Positions 8,849 through 16,446 of a stretch of DNA of 64,000 nucleotides are shown here, one piece after another; position 1 is the first letter of the stretch; each line of letters starts with the position of its first letter. The translations under genes and the position numbers were made by a program. The notes beneath the pieces were generated by a model, which saw only the letters and a list, made by a program, of their open reading frames with translations, did not search any database and was not told where the DNA came from. Origin of the DNA: Aciduliprofundum sp. MAR08-339 (GTDB lineage Archaea; Thermoplasmatota; Thermoplasmata; Thermoplasmatales; Aciduliprofundaceae); contig NC_019942.1 in NCBI RefSeq assembly GCF_000327505.1, forward strand, positions 248,001-312,000. Direction: 5' to 3'.

Positions 8849-9715
8849 ATGCGCTGCAAGATATGTGGAGGAGATGCGGAAGTTTATGCATTCGGCATGC
8901 CCCTGTGTCGTGAGGATTTCAACCGCCTTTTTGAGAGGAGAGTAGAGAAGGTTATGAAAAGATACAACACAGGGGGAAAGATCGCACTGGCACTGAGTGG
9001 CGGAAAGGATAGTATGGTTCTGCTGCACTATTTTGCCAAGAAGGATTATGATTTTTTCGGATACTTCATAAATCTTGGCATAGGTGAGTATTCGCAGAGA
9101 ATGGAGAAAATCGTGCGAGATGCTGCAAAAATGTATGGCGTGGACCTAATAATTACAAATTTGCAGGAGGAATACGGGTTTGGGATCTCAGATATTCGTC
9201 GCAAGCCCTGCTCCGCCTGCGGCACGGTGAAGAGGTACCTCATGAATCGGGTGCCCCGGGAGAATGGAGCAAGCGTCGTGGCCACGGGCCATAATATGGA
9301 CGATTTTCTTGATTTCTTCTTCAAGAACACCCTCTCGAAAAATTATATGTGGAATAGGAATATGGTACCCTATCTTCCAGCGGAGCATCCCAAACTTCTG
9401 CCCAAAATCAGGCCCCTTTACCTCTTGGGAGATAGGGAAATTGAAATTTATGCAAGAATGAACGATGTCCCTTACTCTCCAGAGAAGTGCCCGCTGGCAA
9501 AGTTCTCAGGCTGGAAGGATATTTTCTACGATATAGAAACGAGGAAGAAGAATTTCAGGTATCAGATGATCCTCAGTGTGTGGCGTATGGCAGAATTTTT
9601 CCCCAAGGAGGAAAGAGAACTGCAGGAGTGCAGTGTTTGTGGCGAGCCCAGCAGCGGAGAGGTGTGTGCCTTCTGCAAGTTGCGTGCAAGATATGGCAAG
9701 GATTATAAGATTTAA
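8849..9715 (+). CDS. tRNA 2-thiolation protein, TtuA/NcsA (Ncs6) family
   Basis: A PP-loop ATPase that activates a tRNA uridine (position 34 or 54 depending on subfamily) for sulfur insertion. The 288 residues contain an N-terminal zinc finger (CKIC at 3-6 plus a later Cys), the SGGKDS PP-loop (50-55), the Cys121-x-x-Cys124 pair (PCSACGTVKR) and Cys214 (KCPLAKF) expected to hold the [4Fe-4S] cluster, and a C-terminal zinc finger (CSVCGEP and CAFC). I chose ATG 8849 because the longer frame runs back into tRNA-Leu. With only 5 nt between them and no separate promoter, a joint tRNA-mRNA transcript is likely. The next gene begins one base after its stop. Confidence 0.88.
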   Translation: MRCKICGGDAEVYAFGMPLCREDFNRLFERRVEKVMKRYNTGGKIALALSGGKDSMVLLHYFAKKDYDFFGYFINLGIGEYSQRMEKIVRDAAKMYGVDLIITNLQEEYGFGISDIRRKPCSACGTVKRYLMNRVPRENGASVVATGHNMDDFLDFFFKNTLSKNYMWNRNMVPYLPAEHPKLLPKIRPLYLLGDREIEIYARMNDVPYSPEKCPLAKFSGWKDIFYDIETRKKNFRYQMILSVWRMAEFFPKEERELQECSVCGEPSSGEVCAFCKLRARYGKDYKI

Positions 9716-10969
9716 ATGCATCATACCATTATGCTTGGAGACTACATTGAGCTGTTTGGAGATGTGCTAATATTCAAGGGATTGTCCCTAGATGAAGTGG
9801 CTGAAAAAATGAAGGAGGAGAGAAAAAAAATTCTTCTGTTTGAGGATGTGAACGGCTACGATGCCGTGGCAAATCTCTGGAGTGAGAGGTGGAGATTTGA
9901 AGTAATCTTCAATATAGAACTCATACCACTAATGCTTGAAAGCATCGCGAACCCGAAGAATTATGAAATTGGGGATTTTGATATGCAAAGTGAGGATTTC
10001 TCGCTTTTGGACTTTCCATTCCCAAAATATTACCCTGGGGATGGTGGAAGGTACATAACCTCTGCCATAGTTTTTTCTGAACATAACGGCAAGAGAAACG
10101 CCTCGTTCCACAGGATGATGATTCTTGATGAAAAGCGCGTAGCCATAAGGCTTGTGGAGAGAGACCTTTACAGGATGCATAGGGATGCCGTGGAGCATGG
10201 GGAGGAATTGAAAATTGCCGTGAGCATAGGAAACGAACCGAATGTGCTTTTAGCGGCAGCCACATCCGTGGACTACGATAAAGATGAGATGGAGATAGCA
10301 TCCGCCATAAAGAGCATCGCAACGGGAAAGAGAGAGAAGATGATGCGGTTGCCTGGAGGCATACTTGTACCCCACAACTCCGAGATCGTGCTTGAAGGCA
10401 GAATAACAGATGAATATGTGAACGAGGGGCCATTCGTGGATATCACTGGCACCTACGACATGGTGCGCAAGCAGCCTGTGGTGGTGTTTGATAAATTCTA
10501 CCACCGTGGCGCTCCAATCTTCCATCTCCTTTTATCAGGGGGGTACGAGCATTATAACCTCATGGGCATACCCCGCGAGCCCACAATATACAGGGAAATA
10601 AAGAATTCAGGTGTAGATGTTTTAGATGTTTACCTCACACCCGGAGGGTGCTCATGGCTTCATGCGGTTGTGAAAATAAGGAAGAGGTGCGAGGAGGATG
10701 GAAAAAGAGCCATAGAAGCTGCTTTTAAAGGGCACAGAAGTTTAAAGCACGTGGTGATTGTAGACGAGGACATAGATATAAGAAATCCTGAGGATGTTGA
10801 ATTTGCCATAGCCACCAGGTTTCAGGGGGATAAGGATTTGCTCATATTCGAGAATGTGCGCGGAAGCTCTCTGGATCCCAGTGCATATGGAAAGAATCAT
10901 ATGACCACGAAAATTGGTGTGGATGCTACGATGCCTATAAACGGCAGGGAGAAGTTCATAAGAGTTTGA
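9716..10969 (+). CDS. UbiD-family decarboxylase, probable anhydromevalonate phosphate decarboxylase
   Basis: A prenyl-FMN-dependent decarboxylase of 417 residues. The UbiD signature region includes the catalytic-acid segment SEIVLEGRITDEYVNEGPF followed by VDITGTYD, then KFYHRGAPIFH and PREPTIYRE; Arg/Glu residues expected for catalysis are present. Archaeal UbiD homologues of about 420 residues act on trans-anhydromevalonate 5-phosphate in the modified mevalonate pathway, giving isopentenyl phosphate for isopentenyl phosphate kinase. That kinase (44534-45268) and the cofactor enzyme UbiX (63606 onward) are both in this window, which supports the assignment. ATG 9716 immediately follows the upstream stop; ATG 9731 is an alternative. 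Confidence 0.78.
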   Translation: MHHTIMLGDYIELFGDVLIFKGLSLDEVAEKMKEERKKILLFEDVNGYDAVANLWSERWRFEVIFNIELIPLMLESIANPKNYEIGDFDMQSEDFSLLDFPFPKYYPGDGGRYITSAIVFSEHNGKRNASFHRMMILDEKRVAIRLVERDLYRMHRDAVEHGEELKIAVSIGNEPNVLLAAATSVDYDKDEMEIASAIKSIATGKREKMMRLPGGILVPHNSEIVLEGRITDEYVNEGPFVDITGTYDMVRKQPVVVFDKFYHRGAPIFHLLLSGGYEHYNLMGIPREPTIYREIKNSGVDVLDVYLTPGGCSWLHAVVKIRKRCEEDGKRAIEAAFKGHRSLKHVVIVDEDIDIRNPEDVEFAIATRFQGDKDLLIFENVRGSSLDPSAYGKNHMTTKIGVDATMPINGREKFIRV

Positions 10970-11022
10970 GGAAAACTTATATATGGCATATCTTTTATAC
11001 CCAACTCAATAGGGTGATAAAG

Positions 11023-11313
11023 ATGAAGATGTCACACGGTCCAAGGGCAAGGTCGCGCAAAAAGTTGAGGAAGAAAGTTAGAGAGAGAGGTATGGCTCCA
11101 ATTCGCAGGTACCTTGCTAAATTTGAGATAGGAGAAAAGGCAGCCATAGTTATAGATCCCTCTGTGCATCATGGTTTTCCCCATCACAGGTTCCACGGTT
11201 ATACGGGAGAGATTGTAGGCCTCCAGGGCCGTGCCTACAAGGTTAGGATAAGAGATGGAGGCAAGTACAAGACGCTTATCGTGCATCCCGTGCATCTCAG
11301 GAAGGTGAAGTAA
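11023..11313 (+). CDS. rpl21e: 50S ribosomal protein L21e
   Basis: A 96-residue basic protein of the archaeal/eukaryotic large subunit. It starts MKMSHGPRARSRKKLRKK and carries the L21e core IDPSVHHGFPHHRFHGYTG followed by GRAYKVRIRDG. ATG 11023 has GGTGAT at 11013-11018 and TATA-like elements upstream (CTTATATATGG at 10976-10986 and TTTTATACC near 10993). The frame opens earlier, but residues before this Met are not conserved. It overlaps the Rpb4 gene by one base (TAATG). It is the first gene of a conserved archaeal information-processing cluster. Confidence 0.96.
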   Translation: MKMSHGPRARSRKKLRKKVRERGMAPIRRYLAKFEIGEKAAIVIDPSVHHGFPHHRFHGYTGEIVGLQGRAYKVRIRDGGKYKTLIVHPVHLRKVK

Positions 11314-11627
11314 TGGTAAAATACCTCACCCTTTCTGAGGTGAAGAAACTACTTACTGAAGAAAACGAGAAGAGGGATTTAAATTCTCTTCAAAAATCTG
11401 CTCTGGCACATGCAGAAACTTTTGCAAAGTTGAGCCCAGAGGATGCCCGAAAACTTGTGGAAGAACTCATGCAATTGGATTTTGTTGACGAAAAGCATGC
11501 TGTCAAAATAGCGGATATACTGCCCATTCATCCAGATCAGGTAAGGGTCCTTTACACAAAGGAGAAAATTGTTCTTCCTCCAGAGGATGTGAAGAAGATT
11601 CTGGATATTGTGGCCCGATACAGATAA
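11313..11627 (+). CDS. rpoF: DNA-directed RNA polymerase subunit Rpb4 (RpoF)
   Basis: A 104-residue subunit that pairs with Rpb7 (RpoE) to form the polymerase stalk. It shows the Rpb4 fold: an N-terminal LTLSEVKKLL helix, then a helical HRDC-like part ending KIADILPIHPDQVRVLYTKEK. The position between L21e and DUF655 is the standard archaeal arrangement and confirms a sequence that is weakly conserved on its own. Its start shares a base with the L21e stop, so translation is coupled. Confidence 0.92.
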   Translation: MVKYLTLSEVKKLLTEENEKRDLNSLQKSALAHAETFAKLSPEDARKLVEELMQLDFVDEKHAVKIADILPIHPDQVRVLYTKEKIVLPPEDVKKILDIVARYR

Positions 11628-11639
11628 GGGGGGTTTGAT

Positions 11640-12188
11640 TTGGAAGATTATGCATACATTCTGGATTATTTACCACAGGGTAGGCCCGAGGAAAAGAGCT
11701 TCAAGCGCACTCCTCTGGCCATAGCAGTGGGTGAGAGTGAATTCAAATTATTCGAACTCATTCCCAAGCCAAACGTTTCAATAATAATTGGGGAGAGAGT
11801 CTATATAGGTAAGGATATGACGAAGAGGGAAAAGATAGAGCATGTGAAAAGACGCATTGCCTATACCGAGTTGACCCACGCGGCAGAGAGCGAACTGCCA
11901 TACGTGCTTGAGGAAATTGTGAAAAACAGAGAGCAAGATTTCATCAAATTTTTCAACGAGGCACATCCCATAACAACACGCCTGCATATGCTCGAACTCC
12001 TCCCGGGATTGGGCAAGAAAACGATGTGGGCCATATTGGAAGAGAGAAAGAAGGGTCCATTCAAGGATTTTGAGGATCTGCGCAATCGCGTTAAATTAAC
12101 TCATCATCCTGTGAAGCTCATAGTGAATCGCATAATCTACGAGTTGCAGCACAGGCACGAGAAGTACAAGATCTTCGTGGCCAGATGA
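11640..12188 (+). CDS. DUF655 family nucleic-acid-binding protein
   Basis: A 182-residue archaeal protein with an N-terminal OB-like region (EDYAYILDYLPQG, then GERVYIGKD) and a C-terminal helix-hairpin-helix segment (LELLPGLGKKTMWAILEERKKG). The family is restricted to archaea and nearly always sits between rpoF and ksgA, suggesting a role in ribosome or RNA metabolism that has not been established. The start is TTG 11640, chosen because GGGGGG at 11628-11633 is correctly spaced and no ATG precedes the conserved domain. Confidence 0.9.
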   Translation: MEDYAYILDYLPQGRPEEKSFKRTPLAIAVGESEFKLFELIPKPNVSIIIGERVYIGKDMTKREKIEHVKRRIAYTELTHAAESELPYVLEEIVKNREQDFIKFFNEAHPITTRLHMLELLPGLGKKTMWAILEERKKGPFKDFEDLRNRVKLTHHPVKLIVNRIIYELQHRHEKYKIFVAR

Positions 12189-12269
12189 TTACAACCCAAT
12201 AAGGTATCCATGGGCGATTCTATTCTCCATTCCTTTGGGAACATCTTCATCGTTTCTTGCTTCAAACAT
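12189..12269 (-). other. Short ORF or gene remnant facing DUF655 (26 aa)
   Basis: The minus strand encodes a 26-residue frame starting at ATG 12269 (open back to about 12305) whose stop abuts the DUF655 stop. The C-terminus reads VPKGMENRIAHGYLIGL. The NRIAHGY stretch is reminiscent of the RNxxxHxY motif of HEPN/DUF86 toxins, but the piece is too short to name. The rest of 12189-12375 is A/T-rich and holds the ksgA promoter (TTTTTAATAC near 12345-12355). I treat it as a possible relic, with low confidence. Confidence 0.2.
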
Positions 12270-12375
12270 TAAATTTATTATTTTCCTGGGCTTGAGGCAA
12301 AGAGATCATACATTTAAAACACTAAAAAATGTTTTTACCGCTTCTTTTTAATACCCCAAACCCATAACGATTAAA

Positions 12376-13092
12376 ATGCCCCGCTACAGTCAGAATTTCC
12401 TCATAAACGGAAGGATTGCGGATTTCATTGTGGAACATGCAAACCTCACACCTCAAGATATAGTGCTTGAAATAGGCCCAGGCAGGGGCATTCTCACTGA
12501 GCGTTTGCTCAAAAAGAGCAGGGTTGTTGCAGTTGAAATAGATCCAGAACTCTACGATGCACTGAATCTTATATTTTCAGATGAGATAAAATCTGGAAAA
12601 TTGCAGATTATCCTAGGAGATGCTCTAAAGGTCAACTTCCCTGCATTCACAAAGGTCATAGCCAACATTCCTTACCACATCTCCTCACCTCTAATATTCA
12701 AAATATTAGAATACGAATTTGAAGAGGGAATAATAATGGTGCAGAAAGAGTTTGCAGAGCGTCTTGTTGCCAGGAAGGGAAGTAAAAAGTACGGCAGGCT
12801 GAGCGTCATGATGTACTACCACGGAAGTGCAGAGATTCTGAAGGTGGTGAAAAGGGGCAATTTCAGGCCAGTGCCCAAGGTTGATTCGGCAGTGGTGCGC
12901 ATAAAAAAGGAGAACAGGTTCTGTGCAGATCCACAAATTCTGGACTGTGTAGTTAAAAAAATATTCAGCCAGAGAAGAAAAAAGATAAAGAATATTCTGG
13001 GAGACGTGCCCTATGGAGAGATGCGAGCAGAGGAACTAAGCCCGGAGGAAATATGCGAGGTGGCAAATTATGCGCATAGGTTTTGTGATTAA
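12376..13092 (+). CDS. ksgA: 16S rRNA dimethyladenosine transferase KsgA/Dim1
   Basis: This SAM-dependent enzyme dimethylates two adjacent adenosines in the 3' hairpin of 16S rRNA during small-subunit maturation. The 238 residues include the RYSQNFL N-terminal signature, SAM motif I VLEIGPGRGILTE, the acidic VAVEIDPEL motif, and the catalytic motif NIPYHISSPL. ATG 12376 lies about 26 nt after a TATA-like TTTTTAATAC, so it may be leaderless. The 3' end overlaps the next gene by 23 nt. Confidence 0.95.
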   Translation: MPRYSQNFLINGRIADFIVEHANLTPQDIVLEIGPGRGILTERLLKKSRVVAVEIDPELYDALNLIFSDEIKSGKLQIILGDALKVNFPAFTKVIANIPYHISSPLIFKILEYEFEEGIIMVQKEFAERLVARKGSKKYGRLSVMMYYHGSAEILKVVKRGNFRPVPKVDSAVVRIKKENRFCADPQILDCVVKKIFSQRRKKIKNILGDVPYGEMRAEELSPEEICEVANYAHRFCD

Positions 13093-14149
13093 TCCCATAG
13101 CGGGAATGGGTGGCAGGGTTGCCCTCAAGGGTACGGATGGAGTGGTTGAGGAAGCAATCAGAAGAGGGGCAAAAAAAATCGCGCCAATGAAAGCGGAATT
13201 ATTTCTAAAAAATCTAAAAAGCAATCCAGAGTTTCTGGCTCCATCGAGGGAGATGGGCGAGTTTGCATTGAAAACACACAAATTCGTGTACAGGGTGATT
13301 TACAAAGCCCCAGAAAAAACCAGCGCCAAAGATACAAAAAATACCGTCAGAATTTTTCTTGAGCAAAAAGTGGATCTTATAGTTTTCGTGGGAGGAGATG
13401 GCACAGCGAGGGATGTTGCAAGCGTTGTGGATAAAAAAGTTCCAATAATTGGAGTTCCCTCAGGAGTTAAGATGTACTCTTCAGTATTCGCAGTATCACC
13501 TCGGGATGCAGCGAGATTGGTTGATCTATTTGAAGAGGGCATGACCAAATTGAAAGATGCAGAAATTCTTGACATTGATGAGCATGCGTACAGAAACAAT
13601 GTTCTATCCATAAGATTATTCGGATACGCCAAGGTACCCTATGTACCGGAACTTGTGCAGAACAGCAAAAGTGAGTACTACGGAGAAGAGGAGGACGAGG
13701 ACAAAAAAAGCATAGCAGAATTCATCATAGAGAATATGGAAAAAGATACCCTCTACCTGCTGGGTGCCGGCACTACTGTGGCAAAAATTGCAGAGGTTAT
13801 GGGACTTAAGAAAACCATTCTGGGCGTGGACGCGCTCTACAATGGGAAGATTATAGCTATGGATCTTGGCGAAATGGAGATCCTCAAACTTCTGGATAAA
13901 TATCCCAAGGCAAAAATTATAATCACTCCAATTGGCTCCCAGGGATTCATCTTCGGAAGGGGAAACCAGCAGTTCAGCGAGAGAGTCCTTGAAAGAATAG
14001 GAAAGGAGAACATAATTACCATAGCCACCCCTACGAAAATGAAGGACCTGAAGAAACTCAGGATGGATCTGGAAAACAAGTCAAAATTCACAGGCTACTA
14101 CAAAGTTCTTGTGGGCTATGGAAAATATAAATTGGTAAAGGTGGAATGA
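13070..14149 (+). CDS. ATP-NAD kinase-like protein (NAD/AcoX kinase family)
   Basis: A 359-residue member of the NAD kinase/diacylglycerol kinase superfamily, found next to KsgA or alone in many archaea. The N-terminus has FVINPIAGMGG, and the hallmark nucleotide motif is LIVFVGGDGTARDV followed by PIIGVPSGVKMYSS. A C-terminal part with GAGTTVAKIAEVM and ITPIGSQGFIFGRGNQ is typical of the AcoX-type group, where the phosphate acceptor is not certain. It starts 23 nt inside ksgA; MRIGFVINP begins exactly at the expected fold start, so this is genuine overlap. Confidence 0.82.
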   Translation: MRIGFVINPIAGMGGRVALKGTDGVVEEAIRRGAKKIAPMKAELFLKNLKSNPEFLAPSREMGEFALKTHKFVYRVIYKAPEKTSAKDTKNTVRIFLEQKVDLIVFVGGDGTARDVASVVDKKVPIIGVPSGVKMYSSVFAVSPRDAARLVDLFEEGMTKLKDAEILDIDEHAYRNNVLSIRLFGYAKVPYVPELVQNSKSEYYGEEEDEDKKSIAEFIIENMEKDTLYLLGAGTTVAKIAEVMGLKKTILGVDALYNGKIIAMDLGEMEILKLLDKYPKAKIIITPIGSQGFIFGRGNQQFSERVLERIGKENIITIATPTKMKDLKKLRMDLENKSKFTGYYKVLVGYGKYKLVKVE

Positions 14150-14521
14150 TTATCCAGTACCTCGAATCTTCTGCCTGCTTATTTTTATTCCTCCAGGGGT
14201 AATCATAAGGTAGTTCTTGCCAATGCCTGCAACGTCTCCGCCAACATCCTTGGCAATGCTCTTCAGCTCGCTTATTATGCGGCGTAGAGTTAGATCATCG
14301 TTGGCTATGGAAGCATAATCCAGAATAAGGATATCCCCATTATAAACAAAATCAGACAGATGCCTCAAATCCTCGTACCTGTAAATCTCAGCCACCCTGA
14401 CCATTGGACCGGTAGTGGATATATCGATCCCAGTATCGTACTCATTCAAATCAATATACTTTCTCGGCTCTGGAGCCCCGAATCCCTCTGGTTTTAACTT
14501 CCTCTTTAGAAAACTCGGCAT
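14150..14521 (-). CDS. sepF: Archaeal SepF-like cell division protein (DUF552)
   Basis: A 123-residue protein matching archaeal SepF, the membrane anchor for FtsZ. The N-terminus (MPSFLKRKLKPEGFG) could form an amphipathic membrane-targeting helix and is followed by a linker. The SepF core follows: VRVAEIYRYEDLRHLSDF, then GDILILDYASIANDD, and a C-terminal GDVAGIGKNYLMITPGGIK. Its stop abuts the stop of the NAD-kinase-like gene with no gap. ftsZ is not in the window. Confidence 0.88.
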   Translation of the reverse strand: MPSFLKRKLKPEGFGAPEPRKYIDLNEYDTGIDISTTGPMVRVAEIYRYEDLRHLSDFVYNGDILILDYASIANDDLTLRRIISELKSIAKDVGGDVAGIGKNYLMITPGGIKISRQKIRGTG

Positions 14522-14577
14522 TTTAAACCACCTCTATATTGGGGTAAGAATTTCAAGTAATAAAAATTTTTCCGTAA

Positions 14578-15792
14578 TTAATTTAACCTCTCGACAATTT
14601 TACCCTTCAGATGGGCCTTCTCAAAACCCGAGATTTTCAGAAGGTAGAATCCGCCAATTTCAGCATCTTTAACTACTATCGGAAGATAATTTGAACTTCG
14701 GGCAAGGAAATTGCCCCTCTTGCCCCTTGATGGTACTACCACTTCCATTTCCCTATCCACATAGGATTTCATCCTCTCCTCCATATTTCTGAGATGTAAA
14801 TCCGTTACTCTCTGGCTCCACTCCTTCACCTTGTTCGTACTCGGTCTCTTCCACCCGTACGCGGGGGTTTTTGGCCTCGGAGAGAAGCGGGTTATGTTGA
14901 GGATATCAGGCTTAAGTCTCTGGATCATATCCAGCGTGTTTGCAAACGTCTCGTCGGTCTCTCCCGGAAAGCCCACGATAACATCTGTGGATATCGTAAT
15001 ATCAGGAATTTTTTTGCGAAACTCCCCAATTATTCTTTCAAAATCCTCGGCAGTGTAACCCCGATTCATTCTCCTCAGAATTCTATCATCTCCGCTCTGC
15101 ACGGGGATGTGAAGAAATTTGTAAACCTTAGAAGATTTGTAAGATTCAATGAGTTCGTCTATAATTTCAAGGGTTTCCCTAGGTTCCATCATACCTATGC
15201 GCACATAAAATCTACCATCCAAGGAGGTTATGAGATTTACCAGTTCTGCAAGATTGGTGCCAATATCCCTCCCGTAGGCTGCGGTGTCCTGTGCGCTGAG
15301 GCGTATTTCCACCGCACCCATATTTAGGGCATCCTTAACTCTGGATATTATCCATTCCACAGGCCTGCTCTTTATGTGTCCCCGGGCAATCTTGGTTATG
15401 CAGTATGTGCATTTACCTAGGCAACCGTTGGCTATGGGTATGGTGGCCACCGCATCCCAGAGAAAAACCTGATCCATAGGAGATTTTCTCAGGTCCAGCA
15501 TCTCATGGGCACGTTCAAATTCCCAAGTGGTTATTGGGATTAAACCATCCTCCAGAAGTTCCCTGCGGGCGGAGGGAAGACATCCATAAACAACAATATC
15601 CTTCCCGTATCTTCTCAGCTCCTTTATTCTCCTCAGCATCCTGTTCTCAGTGTGCTCTATGACAACGCATGTGCCTATCACAATTTTATCCGCATCCTCG
15701 GGCCTGGATACTATCTCTCCCATGGCTTGTGCAAGCATATGGGTCTCCGCTATGTTCTGCGAACATCCGTAGGCCTCTACGTACACTTTCAC
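14578..15792 (-). CDS. tRNA-t6A37 methylthiotransferase (e-MtaB type)
   Basis: A radical SAM methylthiotransferase converting t6A37 of ANN-decoding tRNAs to ms2t6A. The 404 residues contain the N-terminal UPF0004 domain (VEAYGCSQN with cluster Cys, then VIGTCVV and VYGCLPSARRE), the radical SAM motif CLGKCTYC (after IPIANG), and a C-terminal TRAM-like region. The start is GTG 15792 (MKVYVEAYG); upstream in-frame residues are not conserved, and a TATA-like stretch (TTTTTTATC on the minus strand, 15813-15822) sits about 26 nt away. It is divergent from the Sua5 gene, whose pathway supplies its substrate. Confidence 0.92.
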   Translation of the reverse strand: MKVYVEAYGCSQNIAETHMLAQAMGEIVSRPEDADKIVIGTCVVIEHTENRMLRRIKELRRYGKDIVVYGCLPSARRELLEDGLIPITTWEFERAHEMLDLRKSPMDQVFLWDAVATIPIANGCLGKCTYCITKIARGHIKSRPVEWIISRVKDALNMGAVEIRLSAQDTAAYGRDIGTNLAELVNLITSLDGRFYVRIGMMEPRETLEIIDELIESYKSSKVYKFLHIPVQSGDDRILRRMNRGYTAEDFERIIGEFRKKIPDITISTDVIVGFPGETDETFANTLDMIQRLKPDILNITRFSPRPKTPAYGWKRPSTNKVKEWSQRVTDLHLRNMEERMKSYVDREMEVVVPSRGKRGNFLARSSNYLPIVVKDAEIGGFYLLKISGFEKAHLKGKIVERLN

Positions 15793-15812
15793 AGAGATGC
15801 AATGGAGTATGG

Positions 15813-15844
15813 GATAAAAAACTTCCGTGGTCAAGTTTTTAATA
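15813..15844. promoter_or_regulatory. Divergent promoters of e-MtaB and Sua5
   Basis: The 72-nt gap holds a minus-strand TATA-like element (15813-15822, about 26 nt from GTG 15792) and a plus-strand one (GTTTTTAATA, 15835-15844, about 26 nt from GTG 15865). Both genes appear leaderless. The elements are only about 20 nt apart, so the two transcription complexes could compete. Confidence 0.5.
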
Positions 15845-15864
15845 CTGCAATTCATTATTTCATC

Positions 15865-16446
15865 GTGATACTACCCTGCAGGAAGGAAAGTGTGGATAGA
15901 ATAGCCGAGCATGCTAGGCAGGAGCCAGTAGTTATGCCCACGGATACCCTCTATGGGCTGTGCATGAGCATATACGGAGATGTGAATAAGATTTACAGGC
16001 TCAAAGGGAGAAGTTTTAAGAAGAAGATTCCCGTGGGAGTTGCCAGAGTTGAGATGATGCGTGAGGTTGCTGAATTGACGCCACAGGCCGAGAAACTGGT
16101 GAGGGCATTCATGCCGGGACCCTTGACCCTCGTTCTCAAGAATAAGGGTATAGATTGGCTCGACGATACCGTGGCTGTGCGCATACCTGCCCATACCCTG
16201 ACAATTTACCTCATGGAGAAGATCGGCCCCATAACGCTCACAAGCGCCAATTTGAGTGGAGAGAATGCACCCGAGAGTATTGAGGATACGATGAAACTGG
16301 ATGTGCAGTACCGTGTAGATTGCGGAAAACTCATGGGTAAACCATCCACCATAGTGAGCCTTGTGGATGGGGTTAAGTTGATAAGGGAGGGTGCAATACC
16401 TTTTTCGGCAATCCTAAAAGTTCTCGGTGAGAAGTATGAACATTAA
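15865..16446 (+). CDS. L-threonylcarbamoyladenylate synthase (Sua5/YrdC)
   Basis: This enzyme makes threonylcarbamoyl-AMP from threonine, bicarbonate and ATP, the donor for tRNA t6A37. The 193-residue protein has PTDTLYGLCMSIYGD, YRLKGRSFKKKIPVG and the SxN motif LTSANLSGENAP. It lacks the extra C-terminal Sua5 domain, so it is YrdC-sized. The frame is open far upstream into e-MtaB, but GTG 15865 fits a leaderless start 26 nt after a TATA-like element and matches the fold boundary. It overlaps the MetAP gene by 11 nt. Confidence 0.9.
   Translation: MILPCRKESVDRIAEHARQEPVVMPTDTLYGLCMSIYGDVNKIYRLKGRSFKKKIPVGVARVEMMREVAELTPQAEKLVRAFMPGPLTLVLKNKGIDWLDDTVAVRIPAHTLTIYLMEKIGPITLTSANLSGENAPESIEDTMKLDVQYRVDCGKLMGKPSTIVSLVDGVKLIREGAIPFSAILKVLGEKYEH

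Noticed and set aside
8557-8913. 118-residue open frame running over pop5 and tRNA-Leu
   Set aside because: It crosses a structured tRNA and is antisense to pop5; it is a shadow frame.
13070-13092. 23-nt overlap of ksgA and the NAD-kinase-like gene as a frameshifted fusion
   Set aside because: KsgA ends at its normal length and the second protein begins exactly with its fold motif, so both are complete separate genes.
15652-15864. Longer N-terminus for the Sua5 protein
   Set aside because: The extension is antisense to e-MtaB, not conserved, and lies upstream of the predicted promoter.
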